DNA of 64,000 bases from Algoriphagus sp. (GCF_024305035.1 NZ_JAMWZB010000024.1:20131-84130); one strand, 5' to 3'. Counted from the stretch's first letter, positions 19,369 to 30,166 are shown. A program made the numbers and translations. The notes: a model not told the origin generated them from the sequence alone.

Positions 19369-19821
19369 CTAATTATCTCCACTCGGGAAAAAACCCATGT
19401 TGGTAGAAACGGCGATCCTATTCCAACTATTGATGACCGCTATCTCCAGGATGAGCTGGGCAATTTCCCGGTCTGAAAATGCTTCTTTGGCCTCTTGATA
19501 GGTTTTCTCTGTAAGTCCTTGTTTTGCTATCAGCGTAATTTCTTCTGTCATTTGAAGTACCACCCGTTCCAAGGGACTGTAAAGTGAGGATTCCCTCCAG
19601 GCACTTAAGGTAAAAATCCTAAGCTGGCTTTCGCCCTGCTTCAAAGCTTCGCTGGTATGCATTTTAATGCAATAAGCACAACCATTGATCTGGGAAGCTC
19701 GAATTTTAATCAAACTTTTCAATTTTAGAGGAATTGGAGAGGCTTTCAAGAGTTTCTCCAGACCAATCATGGCTTGGTATGCATCTGGCTCAAGGCCTTG
19801 AATGTTTATTCGTTTATCCAT
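19369..19821 (-). CDS. Carboxymuconolactone decarboxylase (AhpD-like) family protein
   Basis: CAYCIKMHTSEALK motif. Confidence 0.9.
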   Translation of the reverse strand: MDKRINIQGLEPDAYQAMIGLEKLLKASPIPLKLKSLIKIRASQINGCAYCIKMHTSEALKQGESQLRIFTLSAWRESSLYSPLERVVLQMTEEITLIAKQGLTEKTYQEAKEAFSDREIAQLILEIAVINSWNRIAVSTNMGFFPSGDN

Positions 19822-19829
19822 AGCGCTTT

Positions 19830-20792
19830 TTATTTTTTCTGGTAATGAATCATCCAGTTGATGCCATACTTATCTTGAAAGCTGCCGAAATAGGCCCCCC
19901 AAAACATATCCTGAATCGGCATTTCAATTTTTCCACCCGATGAAAGTTCATCAAAAAGGCGCTTGGCTTCCTCCCTGGAATCCGGTTCCAAATTGATGTG
20001 CATGTTATTGCCCGTATTTACGGTCATCCCAAATTCCTTAGGAGCATCGGTACCCATGAGGACATGGCCTCCCAGAATCGGCAATTCCACATGAAGGACT
20101 AGCTGCTTTACAGATTCCGACATAGGGGGTTGACCGGGTTCGGCCGGAACTTCCTCAAAGCGCCGAATACCATTGGTAAAATCAGATTGAAAAACCTCCT
20201 TATAAAAGGTAAATGCTTCTTCGGTATTGCCCGGAAAGTTCAAGTAGGTAGACACTTGAGGCAGTTGGTTTGTTTTGTTTTGCTTTCTGAGAAAAAACTG
20301 TGCGGCAATGTATTGATCTAGGTTTTCAAGGCCTGCGGTAAAGCCTTCCTTAAAGCCCATGGCAATAATTTTTTCCAGATCTTCCAAGGTATCAAAAGTC
20401 AGCAGGATATCAACCTGGGTTTCATCCCCCAAATCCTTAAACGTATTCTCCCATTTATTTTTGGGAAGAGAAGGATTGAAGTTTCCTTCCTGGTCACAAA
20501 AGCCGTCTAGTGCAGAAAAGAACTTCTCAGGACTGATCCTAAGATAGTCCACCCTTGACCAATGTTTTTCATCATCAGGACCTATCATTGCATAGATCCA
20601 GCTACCTCCTTCCCTAAAGTCCATGGATTTGGTTTTGGCTACCCAGGGTTTGGGGGCCCACCATCGGTCGAGAATATCCGATTCTGTCCAAGCTGCCCAG
20701 ACCAATTCGGTTGGGGCCTGAAAAGTGCGCTCCACTTTAATTTGATTGTTGGATTTGTCCACTTCAAAGTTGAATAAAATAGCCTTCTTCAT
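19830..20792 (-). CDS. SRPBCC (AHSA1) domain fused to a VOC/PhnB-like glyoxalase-fold domain
   Basis: [28 protein letters not shown] then [42 protein letters not shown]. Confidence 0.88.
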   Translation of the reverse strand: MKKAILFNFEVDKSNNQIKVERTFQAPTELVWAAWTESDILDRWWAPKPWVAKTKSMDFREGGSWIYAMIGPDDEKHWSRVDYLRISPEKFFSALDGFCDQEGNFNPSLPKNKWENTFKDLGDETQVDILLTFDTLEDLEKIIAMGFKEGFTAGLENLDQYIAAQFFLRKQNKTNQLPQVSTYLNFPGNTEEAFTFYKEVFQSDFTNGIRRFEEVPAEPGQPPMSESVKQLVLHVELPILGGHVLMGTDAPKEFGMTVNTGNNMHINLEPDSREEAKRLFDELSSGGKIEMPIQDMFWGAYFGSFQDKYGINWMIHYQKK

Positions 20793-21115
20793 TTTCTGTT
20801 GAGTTTAAGTTGTTCTAATACATCGTCTAATTGATCGAACCGCTGGGTCAATAGCTGTTTAAATTGCTCCAGCCAACGCTCTATTTCCTTTAGTTTATCG
20901 GCATTTAAATGATAGTAGATCTCCCTCCCTTTCTGTTCTTGTCTTACGATTTCACATTCGGTGAGGATCTGAAGATGTTTTGAAATAGCCTGGCGACTCG
21001 AATTAAAGTGCTCCGTCAGCGCATTTGGAGTCAATGCACCTAGAGTCAAAAGCATAATGATTGCTCTTCTACTCGGATCAGCAATCGCTTGAAACACATC
21101 CCTTCTGATTTTCAT
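20789..21115 (-). CDS. ArsR-family HTH transcriptional regulator
   Basis: [41 protein letters not shown] overlap with the SRPBCC-VOC gene. Confidence 0.92.
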   Translation of the reverse strand: MKIRRDVFQAIADPSRRAIIMLLTLGALTPNALTEHFNSSRQAISKHLQILTECEIVRQEQKGREIYYHLNADKLKEIERWLEQFKQLLTQRFDQLDDVLEQLKLNRK

Positions 21116-21505
21116 TGATTTTATATGCTACTAAGTGGTTGCTAATATATATGCAATTATTTAATTGCGCAAATTTCACTTTTGGATTTATTCCAAAAGT
21201 GACAAAAACTGAAACTTGCCGGAATCTGTTTTGGCTTCCACATTTTTTTAAATCAAAAAATAAGCGGCATTACAACCATCAGCTCGATTTTCAAAAATCA
21301 ACTTGCCAAAGATGGAACAGGTAGCGAGACTACCCTATCCATCTTGATGGTTAATCTTTTCAAGCCGTTTGCTAAAAAATTCCAGGCTTTCGGTGATTCC
21401 TTTCCGAATTCTGGAATGAAAACCAGACCCGTTCAATTCTACCTACTTCAAAAATTTGAAGAAAAGGTTGGAAAGAGGATAGAGGCAACTAAACTTGGTA
21501 GAAAA

Positions 21506-22477
21506 TCAATCCCGGAGGTTTAGTAAAAACTCCTCCACCTGACTTTTCTCCAAAAATTCCTCGTAATTCTGAATTTGGAGGATATCCTGTACCGCTCTTT
21601 TTTTATCCTGCCCGATTTGATGGAAATAGGCTTTGCAAATCGTATACCCCATCCAATATCCTGCATTTTGGGGTCTTTGCTCGGATCCCTTTTGCCAGGA
21701 ATTCCAGATGCTTTTATCTTTATCCGTTTTGAAATCCTCCCAAACTTCCCATTCTCTGCCTTTAAATTCCCGGTAATCCCCATCGGTTTGTCCGGTGATT
21801 AGCTCTGCTATAAATTCAGCAGATCCTTCCCGAATACTTTTCCAGAGCAGGGTGTTTCCTTCAGCCATGTCATTTTGATTAAAATGAATTAATTCATGGG
21901 TGACAGTAACGGGTATATGACCACGATCCAAACTTAATTCAAGCAGCGCCTGATTCCACTCGGTGGTATCTGATCGGCTGGTCCGGGAAAGGATTTCAGT
22001 CCCGATCAACAGACCCGATTTAGAAATGGTCCCATTGGATTGAAATTTCCCAATCAGAAAATAAACCTTCGGATAAGTGGCTTTTGGATAAAGCTGTTGA
22101 AAGGCGACCAAATGATCGGCCACCTGAAGGGACAGGTCCTCGAGATGGATCACATCTGCTCTAATGGACTGGTAAAATCCCTGATAGTTGATCACAAAGT
22201 CTGCGAATTTTTCTTTGGACCGTATTTTAAGCTTATAGAAGTCTTTTAATCCCTTTGACCCTTTTTGGAAATAATATCGATTGAATATCTTTTTAGCATT
22301 TTCCGGCTGCTCCCTTGCCAAATCAAACGCCTGGTAAAATCGATCAATATCTGAAGTTACCCACCCGGATTGTCTCCATTCAACGGGACTTTTGATGGGA
22401 GCTTGAACCAAGGCACAGGAACTAAAAGTCAAACAAATCAGAAACTGAAGTAGTCCCGTATTTCCCTTTTTAAACAT
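21506..22477 (-). CDS. Lipoprotein with predicted zinc metalloprotease motif (DUF2268-like)
   Basis: CLTFSSCAL lipobox; VTHELIHFNQ (HExxH). Confidence 0.7.
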   Translation of the reverse strand: MFKKGNTGLLQFLICLTFSSCALVQAPIKSPVEWRQSGWVTSDIDRFYQAFDLAREQPENAKKIFNRYYFQKGSKGLKDFYKLKIRSKEKFADFVINYQGFYQSIRADVIHLEDLSLQVADHLVAFQQLYPKATYPKVYFLIGKFQSNGTISKSGLLIGTEILSRTSRSDTTEWNQALLELSLDRGHIPVTVTHELIHFNQNDMAEGNTLLWKSIREGSAEFIAELITGQTDGDYREFKGREWEVWEDFKTDKDKSIWNSWQKGSEQRPQNAGYWMGYTICKAYFHQIGQDKKRAVQDILQIQNYEEFLEKSQVEEFLLNLRD

Positions 22478-22484
22478 GACTTTC

Positions 22485-23321
22485 TTAATCTTCAACCTCA
22501 GGATTTGCCCGTAAATAATTCTTTACTTCCATCAACTCAAATTTGGGGCTTCGCTTAAGCCACATATTGAAAAAAGCCGTATGGGTTCCTCCCATGAGGA
22601 TAAAAACACGATCGTCTTTTTCTAAGGGAATTTGATTCAAATTGGAATACATCACCAAATTCCGATGGTAAAACTTTGCCGCTTCATCGGCTCCCTCCGA
22701 TTTCCCCGGGCTGGAAATATGAGTCAACAAATCAGCATTGATATTGATCAGCATATCTAAATATCGAGGATCATTGGTCATTAGAAGATGATCCCTAACC
22801 GACATATTTTGCGGATTATATTCCTTTTCCAAACCCTGTAAAAGCTTCATGTAGTTAAAATAGGTTTCACCATCAAGACTGTTTTCCAGTTGATATGCCA
22901 GGCTATAATTGTATCCTTGTTGAAAATCAATTCCAAAAATCCGGGAACTGTTCGCCAAGCGTCCCACCTCAAAGGCTAAAAGTTCAATTTCAGATGGATT
23001 TGGGAATTTCATTTTGGGATTTTTGAGATAAGCTGAATAGGAATCCTGCAGCGCCTCATTTTCAGCGGGACTACTTTCCACCAAAATAACCGTTGGTTTG
23101 AATTCAGCGATTGCTTTGGCAATTTGATGTACTTGGCGAACATTTTCTGAGTCATGTTCATCAAAGTCCGTCGTATTTGCATCCGGTGAATAACCCATAT
23201 GAAAGGTCCCTATATTTAATACCGGAATGGTCTCCTTAAATTTCAGAGATATCTCTGAATCTTGAGCTTGAAGCAAGACGGTATCGAGTAAAAGGATCAC
23301 TAAAATCAGTAGTTTTTTCAT
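22485..23321 (-). CDS. DUF5694-like secreted protein
   Basis: VLNIGTFHMGYSPDANTTDFDEHD; ILVESSPAENE; start moved to MKKLLILVILLL. Confidence 0.75.
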   Translation of the reverse strand: MKKLLILVILLLDTVLLQAQDSEISLKFKETIPVLNIGTFHMGYSPDANTTDFDEHDSENVRQVHQIAKAIAEFKPTVILVESSPAENEALQDSYSAYLKNPKMKFPNPSEIELLAFEVGRLANSSRIFGIDFQQGYNYSLAYQLENSLDGETYFNYMKLLQGLEKEYNPQNMSVRDHLLMTNDPRYLDMLININADLLTHISSPGKSEGADEAAKFYHRNLVMYSNLNQIPLEKDDRVFILMGGTHTAFFNMWLKRSPKFELMEVKNYLRANPEVED

Positions 23322-23551
23322 TGAAGTGGAAGTTAAAATCAACTCAAACTTGGGTGAAAATAGAACCGGAATGAAATTTTTTCGATGAACCCCCGCTGTT
23401 TTTCGACAAACCCTGAGTCTTCCCAAATTTGATCCCCTAAATTCAACATTCGATTCACGACCCAAAACAAGACTCCTTGGATGCGGAGACCGAAAAAAAA
23501 AGTGAAACCCCAGTTTGAAAAAAAGTGATCCGGGGTTAATCCGAAAACCCA

Positions 23552-24607
23552 ATGTCGATCATGTCTAGTTTTACAAAAAAATCAGCATGGAGCAGAAAGG
23601 CAGAAATAGGATACCATTTCCTTTTCTGGATTCTCCTAGCCTATTTTACCTTATTGGATTTCAACGGTTCAAATCCCTTCAGTTTTTCAATCCCAAGACT
23701 CGATGCCCTTACCCTGTTTTGGACTGCCGTCCTCGTTATCAGCTTTTACTTCAACTATTTACTGGTCTTGCCTTGGGTATTCCAGCAATTCAACTGGAAA
23801 AGAGTATTTATTGGACTACTTGTTTTTTACTTGTTTTTTGTCGGAATCAGGTATTCGTTTGAGGAGGTTTTGATGCCCTTCTTCTTTGGAATCAGCAATT
23901 ATTTTGAAGGAACTCCACTGTTCTATTACCTATCGGACAACCTCTACTTTTTTACCTTCCCCCTGATTCCCAGCACTATTTTTTGGCTGATTGTTTTTTC
24001 TATTCGACTGTTGGAAAAACAAGCCGTTCTGGCCGAAGAGAAAAGATCAATAGAGGGAAAATTTCTAAAATCCCAGCTAAATCCTCATTTTCTATTCAAC
24101 AGCTTAAATACCCTGTATGCCATGGTAACCATAAATTCAGACAAAGCCCTGCCCGCTATTGAAACGCTGAGTAATATGATGAAATACACCACCTATGAAG
24201 CCCAAAAGGATTACATCAAAATCCAGGATGAAATTGATTATTTCCGCTCGTTTATAGCCTTGGAAAAGCTCCGGCAGCACGATGAAGTTTTTATCCAACT
24301 CGAGCTAAAAACTGAAAAAGAGGACCAGTTAATCCCTCCATTGATTCTTTCCCCTTTGGTAGAAAACGCATTAAAACATGGACGGTCTGATCAGAACAAT
24401 CCCATAAAAATCAAGCTGAATTGTCAATTCGATCGGCTTTCATTTGAAGTAACAAACAAGGTGGGAGAAAAACGAAAAGATCAGCAGGGAGGAATCGGTC
24501 TGGAAAATCTGGAAAAAAGATTGGAAATTTATTATCCGGGCAACTACAGTTTTGATTTGGAAAGGCAACCGGATTATTTTAAAGCAAAACTTGATATTCG
24601 TTTCTAA
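23552..24607 (+). CDS. LytS/YehU-type sensor histidine kinase
   Basis: TM region then KSQLNPHFLFNSLNTLYAM; PPLILSPLVENALKHG. Confidence 0.92.
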   Translation: MSIMSSFTKKSAWSRKAEIGYHFLFWILLAYFTLLDFNGSNPFSFSIPRLDALTLFWTAVLVISFYFNYLLVLPWVFQQFNWKRVFIGLLVFYLFFVGIRYSFEEVLMPFFFGISNYFEGTPLFYYLSDNLYFFTFPLIPSTIFWLIVFSIRLLEKQAVLAEEKRSIEGKFLKSQLNPHFLFNSLNTLYAMVTINSDKALPAIETLSNMMKYTTYEAQKDYIKIQDEIDYFRSFIALEKLRQHDEVFIQLELKTEKEDQLIPPLILSPLVENALKHGRSDQNNPIKIKLNCQFDRLSFEVTNKVGEKRKDQQGGIGLENLEKRLEIYYPGNYSFDLERQPDYFKAKLDIRF

Positions 24608-25299
24608 TGCCAAAACAGGTTAACTGCATCATTCTCGACGATGAACCCTATGCGGTCGAACTGCTCAAAAGCCATGCGGAAAAAGTATCTTATCTGAACT
24701 TGATCTACGGCGGGTCCGATGTTTTTAAGGCGATCGAACTTTTGAAGCTGCATAAGGTGGATTTGATTTTCATCGATATTCAAATGCCCAAAATAACGGG
24801 AATTGAATTTATGGAGATGGCCAATAATGATCAAACCTTCATCGTCACTTCAGCCTATCCGGAGTATGCCTTGGAGTCCTATAATTTCAACGTGATTGAT
24901 TACCTGATGAAGCCCATCTATTTTCAACGATTTCACAAAAGCCTTGAAAAATATTTGGATTGGAGAAATCAGTTTTCAGAAAATGCCTCCGAAGAGGACC
25001 TCTTTGTCAAATCAGACCGAAAGATATACCGTATTTCACTTGATCGCATCAGCCATATCGAAGGACTTGGAGATTACCTACGCATTCATACCCAAGATGA
25101 AAAAATCACCGTTCACGAAACGATGAAAGATATGGTTAAGAGATTACCAAGCAGTAAATTCCTGCGAATTCATCGCTCGGCTATCATCGGGACCCAGCAC
25201 ATCAAAGTATTGGACGGAAATACGATAACATTAATCAACGGAACTCAACTCACTGTGGGCGAAACGTATAGACAACGGATCCAAGAGTTTTTTAACTGA
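24607..25299 (+). CDS. LytTR-family response regulator
   Basis: IILDDEPYA, DLIFIDIQMPKITG, DYLMKP; LytTR domain HIEGLGDYLRIHT..FLRIHRSAII. Confidence 0.94.
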   Translation: MPKQVNCIILDDEPYAVELLKSHAEKVSYLNLIYGGSDVFKAIELLKLHKVDLIFIDIQMPKITGIEFMEMANNDQTFIVTSAYPEYALESYNFNVIDYLMKPIYFQRFHKSLEKYLDWRNQFSENASEEDLFVKSDRKIYRISLDRISHIEGLGDYLRIHTQDEKITVHETMKDMVKRLPSSKFLRIHRSAIIGTQHIKVLDGNTITLINGTQLTVGETYRQRIQEFFN

Positions 25300-25360
25300 T
25301 TGTTTGTTGGGATCAATCCCTTGGCACCAGGGAATTCTTGAACCACTCCCGAGTCCTAGA

Positions 25361-26584
25361 TTAATTCATGCTTACTCTTTCCAATCTCCTTCTCTTGTTT
25401 TGTCTGACGATATAGTGATCAATTAAAGGAGCAAAAACATTCATCAACATAACGGCCAACATGACCCCTTCTGGATAGGCCGGATTAAAGACTCGAATTA
25501 AGATGGTCAAGGCCCCAATGAGAAAACCATAAATCCATTTTCCCTTTTCCGTTTGAGCGGCAGTCACCGGATCGGTTGCCATATAAACAGCAGCAAATGC
25601 CAAACCACCCATCACAAGATGGTAATGGGCTGGGAGTTGAACAAATCCTGAAGAGACACCAAGAAATCCAAATAAATTAAATACGTAACCCATAAAAAGT
25701 GCTCCCGAAAAAACACTGACCATAATCTTATAACTTCCTACTCTAGTAAAAATCAGGATGGCTGCCCCAATCAAACAGGCTAAGGTAGAGGTTTCTGCTA
25801 CTGAACCCGGAATCAAACCTAGAAACATGTTCCAGAAGGAAAACAATTCCTGCCCACTCCATAATCCAGCCTCCGATAAGCTTTCAAGGACAGAAACACC
25901 AGAATTATCGGTTACTGACTCCTGAGCAATAGCTAAGGCGGTTGCACCTGAATACCCATCCACTACCTGTGAAGCATCCGGAACATAGGTCCAGATTTCA
26001 CCCGACATTTGAGAGGGGTAAGAAAAATACAAAAATGACCTTGCGGTCATGGCCACATTTAAAATATTCATTCCAGTCCCACCAAACACCTCCTTTCCTA
26101 GTATCAGGGCAAATGCACTTGCAAGGCCTACTTGCCAAAGCGGGATTGTCACCGGGAGGATCAGAGGAATCAGCATTCCTGTAACTAAAAAACCTTCATT
26201 TACAGAATGCTTCCGAATAAGGGCAAAAGTAACTTCCACTGCAGCACCTACACTGTAGGTTACTAAAATTAGGGGTAAGACTAGTTTTAACCCCAACAAG
26301 AATTTATCGGCAAATCCACCCATTTCTCCCACTGCCAAAAAATGTTGATGCCCTGTATTCCAAACTCCAAATAAGAGAACAGGTAACATAGAAAACACCA
26401 CAGTGATCATGTATCTTTTCAAATCAACTGCATCTCTTACTTGTACTCCTTTAACTGCGGTAGTATGATTAGGTACCACCAAGATGGTATCAATCATGTT
26501 GAAGAGGAAATGCCACTTTTCAAACTTCCCTCCCGATTCAAACTGTGGACGGATTTTGGTCAATTGATCTACTATAAATTTCAT
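25361..26584 (-). CDS. NqrB/RnfD-family protein (Na+-translocating NADH:quinone reductase subunit B-like)
   Basis: MTVVFSMLPVLLFGVWNTGHQ; FMN-site motif DGYSGATALA; ATDPVTAAQTEKGKWIYGFLIGALTILIR. Confidence 0.9.
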   Translation of the reverse strand: MKFIVDQLTKIRPQFESGGKFEKWHFLFNMIDTILVVPNHTTAVKGVQVRDAVDLKRYMITVVFSMLPVLLFGVWNTGHQHFLAVGEMGGFADKFLLGLKLVLPLILVTYSVGAAVEVTFALIRKHSVNEGFLVTGMLIPLILPVTIPLWQVGLASAFALILGKEVFGGTGMNILNVAMTARSFLYFSYPSQMSGEIWTYVPDASQVVDGYSGATALAIAQESVTDNSGVSVLESLSEAGLWSGQELFSFWNMFLGLIPGSVAETSTLACLIGAAILIFTRVGSYKIMVSVFSGALFMGYVFNLFGFLGVSSGFVQLPAHYHLVMGGLAFAAVYMATDPVTAAQTEKGKWIYGFLIGALTILIRVFNPAYPEGVMLAVMLMNVFAPLIDHYIVRQNKRRRLERVSMN

Positions 26585-26610
26585 AAAATTGATGGGTGTT
26601 GATGGATTAA

Positions 26611-26838
26611 TTAGGCCTCAGTTCTTTTATCGATCCATTTTCTAATCAAGGGAACCAGAATAAATCCAGCAGGAATGGAAAAAAGACAACCTATGGCAAA
26701 ATCACCCAACCAAATGAGAATGAAGTTTTGATTCCATCCCACTCTAAGAAGAAGAATAGCAAGTGACATCACCGCGGTCATCATGACTGAGACCAGGAAA
26801 ATGAATAAAATATGGGCTTGTTTTGGCTTAAGTTTCAT
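26611..26838 (-). CDS. DUF2798 family small membrane protein
   Basis: SVMMTAVMSLAILLLRVGWNQNFILIWLGDFAIGCLFSIPAGFILVPLIRK. Confidence 0.85.
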   Translation of the reverse strand: MKLKPKQAHILFIFLVSVMMTAVMSLAILLLRVGWNQNFILIWLGDFAIGCLFSIPAGFILVPLIRKWIDKRTEA

Positions 26839-26893
26839 TGTTTTTAAAGATTGGGTTGGAAATGAACAATCGATGTGAGACCAGAAGTGCTAC

Positions 26894-27574
26894 TCAATTG
26901 AAAATCTCTGTTCGTATAAAAAGTCCAACATTGGTTTTAGCCTGCCTTTCCGGACCGTATTGGTCCAGGTCAACCCCAAACCCAAATTGATAGCCTTTGA
27001 CATCCAATCCGACTCTGAATTGCTGAAAATTCCGGCTGTGAATCTCCAGTTGATCCCAGTTGGTCAGGGCCATCAACTGGGTAAAAAGTCTAACATTTCC
27101 CGAAATCCTGGGCCTATACTGGATTTGAGTAAAGGCCTCATAAGAAGGGGTAGAGGTCAAATGTGCCGCAACAAAAAATACCACCAAATGACTGGGTCCT
27201 GCATTAACAAATTGCCCCACTAAATTCGGGCTTACTCCTTTAAATGAATTGTATGTTCCACCTATCCCTATACCCACTCCTTTCAAAAAGTTGTAAGCCA
27301 CATAGGTCTGAATCAAGCCTTCGTTGAATGCTTCATCCTCATCTTGGAAATGAATGTCAAAGTATGTGATAGTAAAAAAGTCCCATTTATGGGCTTTATC
27401 CAAGGGTTTGATCATAATATTCTGAAAAACCAATTTATGGTTCCCAAAATGTAATTCCGGCTGAATGGGAGGGCTCATAGGAGGTCTTACTAATTCCTTT
27501 TCTTGGGCAATGAGGGCAGTAGAAAAAACCAGCAGTTGAAAGAGGAGTATAAATTTTAAGTGTCGCATAAACAT
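26894..27574 (-). CDS. Predicted outer-membrane beta-barrel protein (DUF5020-like)
   Basis: Signal peptide; alternating beta-strand pattern; HKWDFFTITYFDIHF. Confidence 0.6.
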   Translation of the reverse strand: MFMRHLKFILLFQLLVFSTALIAQEKELVRPPMSPPIQPELHFGNHKLVFQNIMIKPLDKAHKWDFFTITYFDIHFQDEDEAFNEGLIQTYVAYNFLKGVGIGIGGTYNSFKGVSPNLVGQFVNAGPSHLVVFFVAAHLTSTPSYEAFTQIQYRPRISGNVRLFTQLMALTNWDQLEIHSRNFQQFRVGLDVKGYQFGFGVDLDQYGPERQAKTNVGLFIRTEIFN

Positions 27575-27677
27575 TGAATTTTATGCAAAATTAAATCCGC
27601 ACCTCTTGCTCAAATAGGACAAATTGAGCTAAAACTTGTGATATTCAATCAATCACTCTTTAAAAATAAATAAGGGA

Positions 27678-28442
27678 TTATGCCTTGTATTTCTTTCGGT
27701 AAGCTATAGGAGAAATTCCCGTTGAAGCTTTAAAAAAGCGACTAAAATAACTTGGGTCTTCAAAGTTCAGTGCATCGGCTATTTCGGCAATAGAAACATG
27801 GCTTTGAATCAACAAGGTCTTACTTTCTAAAATAAGCATCTCAAGAATCCATTGATTTGCGGATTTGCCAGTTACAGTCCTGACGCATTTATTCAAGTGA
27901 TTGGGAGTGATGTGCAGGAGATCTGAAAAGTCAGAAACCTTTTTTATCGATCCGATTCGTTCATTTAACAGCTTTTTAAAACTCTCTGTAATTCGTTCAG
28001 GAGCTGAGCGTGCTCGCAGTTCTTTTTGATCAGGAAGAGCATTCTCAATTTCAAAAAGTATACTCATCAATTTCAAAGCAACCTGAGTTGATACATGTTT
28101 GAGGTCTGAGAAACTTGAAGTGATTAAATCCTCCATTCTCTCAGATAGACCAAAAACCATAGATTCAGTTAAATCCACTACCACGAAATTATTTTCAAAT
28201 AAGGTCAACTTTTCAAAGAAAGGAAGGAAGCCCTCTAAAAAACTGAGCGTAAAGTGGCAGTAAAATCCTTGAATATCCGAACTGATGTAGGGAGTAGAAG
28301 TAATTTGATTGGTGGGCATCAAAAAAATTTGATTGGCTTTTAAGGCAAACTCAGTCAATCCAACCGTTCTTCTGGCCTCTCCCGCCTTAACCAAAATAAA
28401 ATCATACACGGTTTTTCGGTGAGGTGGTAAAGGGAGTTTCAA
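27678..28442 (-). CDS. AraC-family transcriptional regulator
   Basis: ITPNHLNKCVRTVTGKSANQWILEMLILESKTLL..IADALNFEDPSYFSRFFKASTGISPIAYR. Confidence 0.9.
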   Translation of the reverse strand: MKLPLPPHRKTVYDFILVKAGEARRTVGLTEFALKANQIFLMPTNQITSTPYISSDIQGFYCHFTLSFLEGFLPFFEKLTLFENNFVVVDLTESMVFGLSERMEDLITSSFSDLKHVSTQVALKLMSILFEIENALPDQKELRARSAPERITESFKKLLNERIGSIKKVSDFSDLLHITPNHLNKCVRTVTGKSANQWILEMLILESKTLLIQSHVSIAEIADALNFEDPSYFSRFFKASTGISPIAYRKKYKA

Positions 28443-28526
28443 AGACCATCCAGAAAAGCCTTACTTTCAACTAATTGATCTGGTTATTAAAGATCTTTCC
28501 ATGGAGTTAACATTTTCACATTTTAA

Positions 28527-28871
28527 CTAAACTTCCTCCAACATACTCTCTCCTTTTCCTCTTTTACCCGAAAGCCATTCCCATCGCTCATGTAATCTAA
28601 TCTTACCCGAATCCATCATCTCAGGTTTTGACTTACAAATCCCACTGGAAAGTTCTCCCTGATGATTTATTTGATGATAAGAAAAAATCAAGCTGCCATC
28701 CTGTGAATTTACTGTTCCCAAAAGATGTCCTGACCTAACCTGGGTCCCATTGTAGCTGCAGGAAAGGATCTCCCCTTCCTGCCTATAGACAAACACCTGA
28801 CTTTGGTCCAACTCTCCCAAGCCCGATGTTTTGACGATTCTGAATTTCCGCTGATTGTAATCTATTTTCAT
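28527..28871 (-). CDS. Small conserved hypothetical protein
   Basis: Intact ORF. Confidence 0.55.
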   Translation of the reverse strand: MKIDYNQRKFRIVKTSGLGELDQSQVFVYRQEGEILSCSYNGTQVRSGHLLGTVNSQDGSLIFSYHQINHQGELSSGICKSKPEMMDSGKIRLHERWEWLSGKRGKGESMLEEV

Positions 28872-28992
28872 ATAAATTTGGAATGTAAGCTATCAATACC
28901 ACATGGATTTTGGTAAAATTCAATCCAATCACTTAACCGCTCAATCCCCTTCTTTGATGGAAAACAGGTCTGGTTGAATGATACAGGAAAAT

Positions 28993-29628
28993 TTATCCTG
29001 TTTCAGATTCTCTCTTTCTTCGGTAATACTCCCGCGCTTTCTTTCTACTCCCACAATATCTCATATCGCACCATTTTCTGGTATTACTTTTGGTTTGTTC
29101 CCAAAATAGCCATCGGCACTCACCGCATTCTTTGATTCGGTTTCCAGCACCATTTGATAAAAGTTTTTCCAAGGATTGATAAATTGGGTGAAGGAAAGCA
29201 ACAGGATCTTCCTGATCAAAGCTCCACTCCATACTAAGGGCTCCCGAATCCTCCTTGACTTGCAAAATACCGGTGGCAGACCGAATTCCGCGGTTGATTT
29301 CCTTGATGGATTCTGCTTCAATATTCTGACCTTTTATAAGACTCACGATTACGTCATGTAAAGATTTTCGTTGATCACGTATAAATTGAAGCTTATGGCT
29401 TGGGTGAGATGAAAAGTTTACCTCAGCATCCATCTTTCCAGTAATCCAAAGCCATTCTGACCAATCTGACCTTTCTCCAAGGTAATCCTAGTAGGCACCT
29501 GGGTTCCAATGATTGACCGTATTAATAAAATCTAAAACCAAAAGTCCTCCAACTCTAGGCAGGTGATTGATTTGTCCAGAAACCCAAATTGCCTGGCGGA
29601 TAGCATTTTGAGATTTATTCTTTACCAT
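28993..29628 (-). pseudogene. CGNR zinc-finger (ABATE-domain) protein interrupted by one in-frame TAG at 29488-29490
   Basis: Same reading frame translates as MVKNKSQNAIRQAIWVSGQINHLPRVGGLLVLDFINTVNHWNPGAY*DYLGERSDWSEWLWITGKMDAEVNF...CGECRWLFWEQTKSNTRKWCDMRYCGSRKKAREYYRRK. Confidence 0.82.
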
Positions 29629-29659
29629 CTATATTTAATTTGACAGTAAAATTAAACAG

Positions 29660-30166
29660 ATGAAAGGAAAATCCTACCCTGAAGAAAACGTCAAGTCTAT
29701 TGAGAGGATAAAAAATCAACTCTCCGATATATGGAATGGAAACTCCTGGTTAGATGAAAGCCTAAAAGGCAAAGTAAAAGGAATAAACGAATTTCAAGCT
29801 TTCTGCCGTCCCCATCCCGATCTCCATTCGATTGGTGAATTGGTGAGTCATATGTTAGCTTGGCGAAACGCGGTACTCGATAGAATTCAAGGGATTCCCA
29901 ACGACCTAAGCTTAGGGAGTCCTGAAGATTGGGTAGCAAACCAAGAGCTGAAAATTAAAGGCTGGTCAACGTTATTAAAGGAATATGAAATCAATAATTT
30001 AGCTTTTATCTCCCTGCTTGAGGGTAAAGATGATAATTTTCTCCAAAAGGAATTTACATCAAATTACACTTACGGCCATCTGATCGAAGGGATCATTCAA
30101 CATGACCTCTATCATCTGGGACAAATTGGAATTACTTTGAAATTTTTCAACAAAAAAAAAGCATGA
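29660..30166 (+). CDS. DinB-family protein
   Basis: SIGELVSHMLAWRNAVLDRIQG..HDLYHLGQIGI. Confidence 0.85.
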   Translation: MKGKSYPEENVKSIERIKNQLSDIWNGNSWLDESLKGKVKGINEFQAFCRPHPDLHSIGELVSHMLAWRNAVLDRIQGIPNDLSLGSPEDWVANQELKIKGWSTLLKEYEINNLAFISLLEGKDDNFLQKEFTSNYTYGHLIEGIIQHDLYHLGQIGITLKFFNKKKA

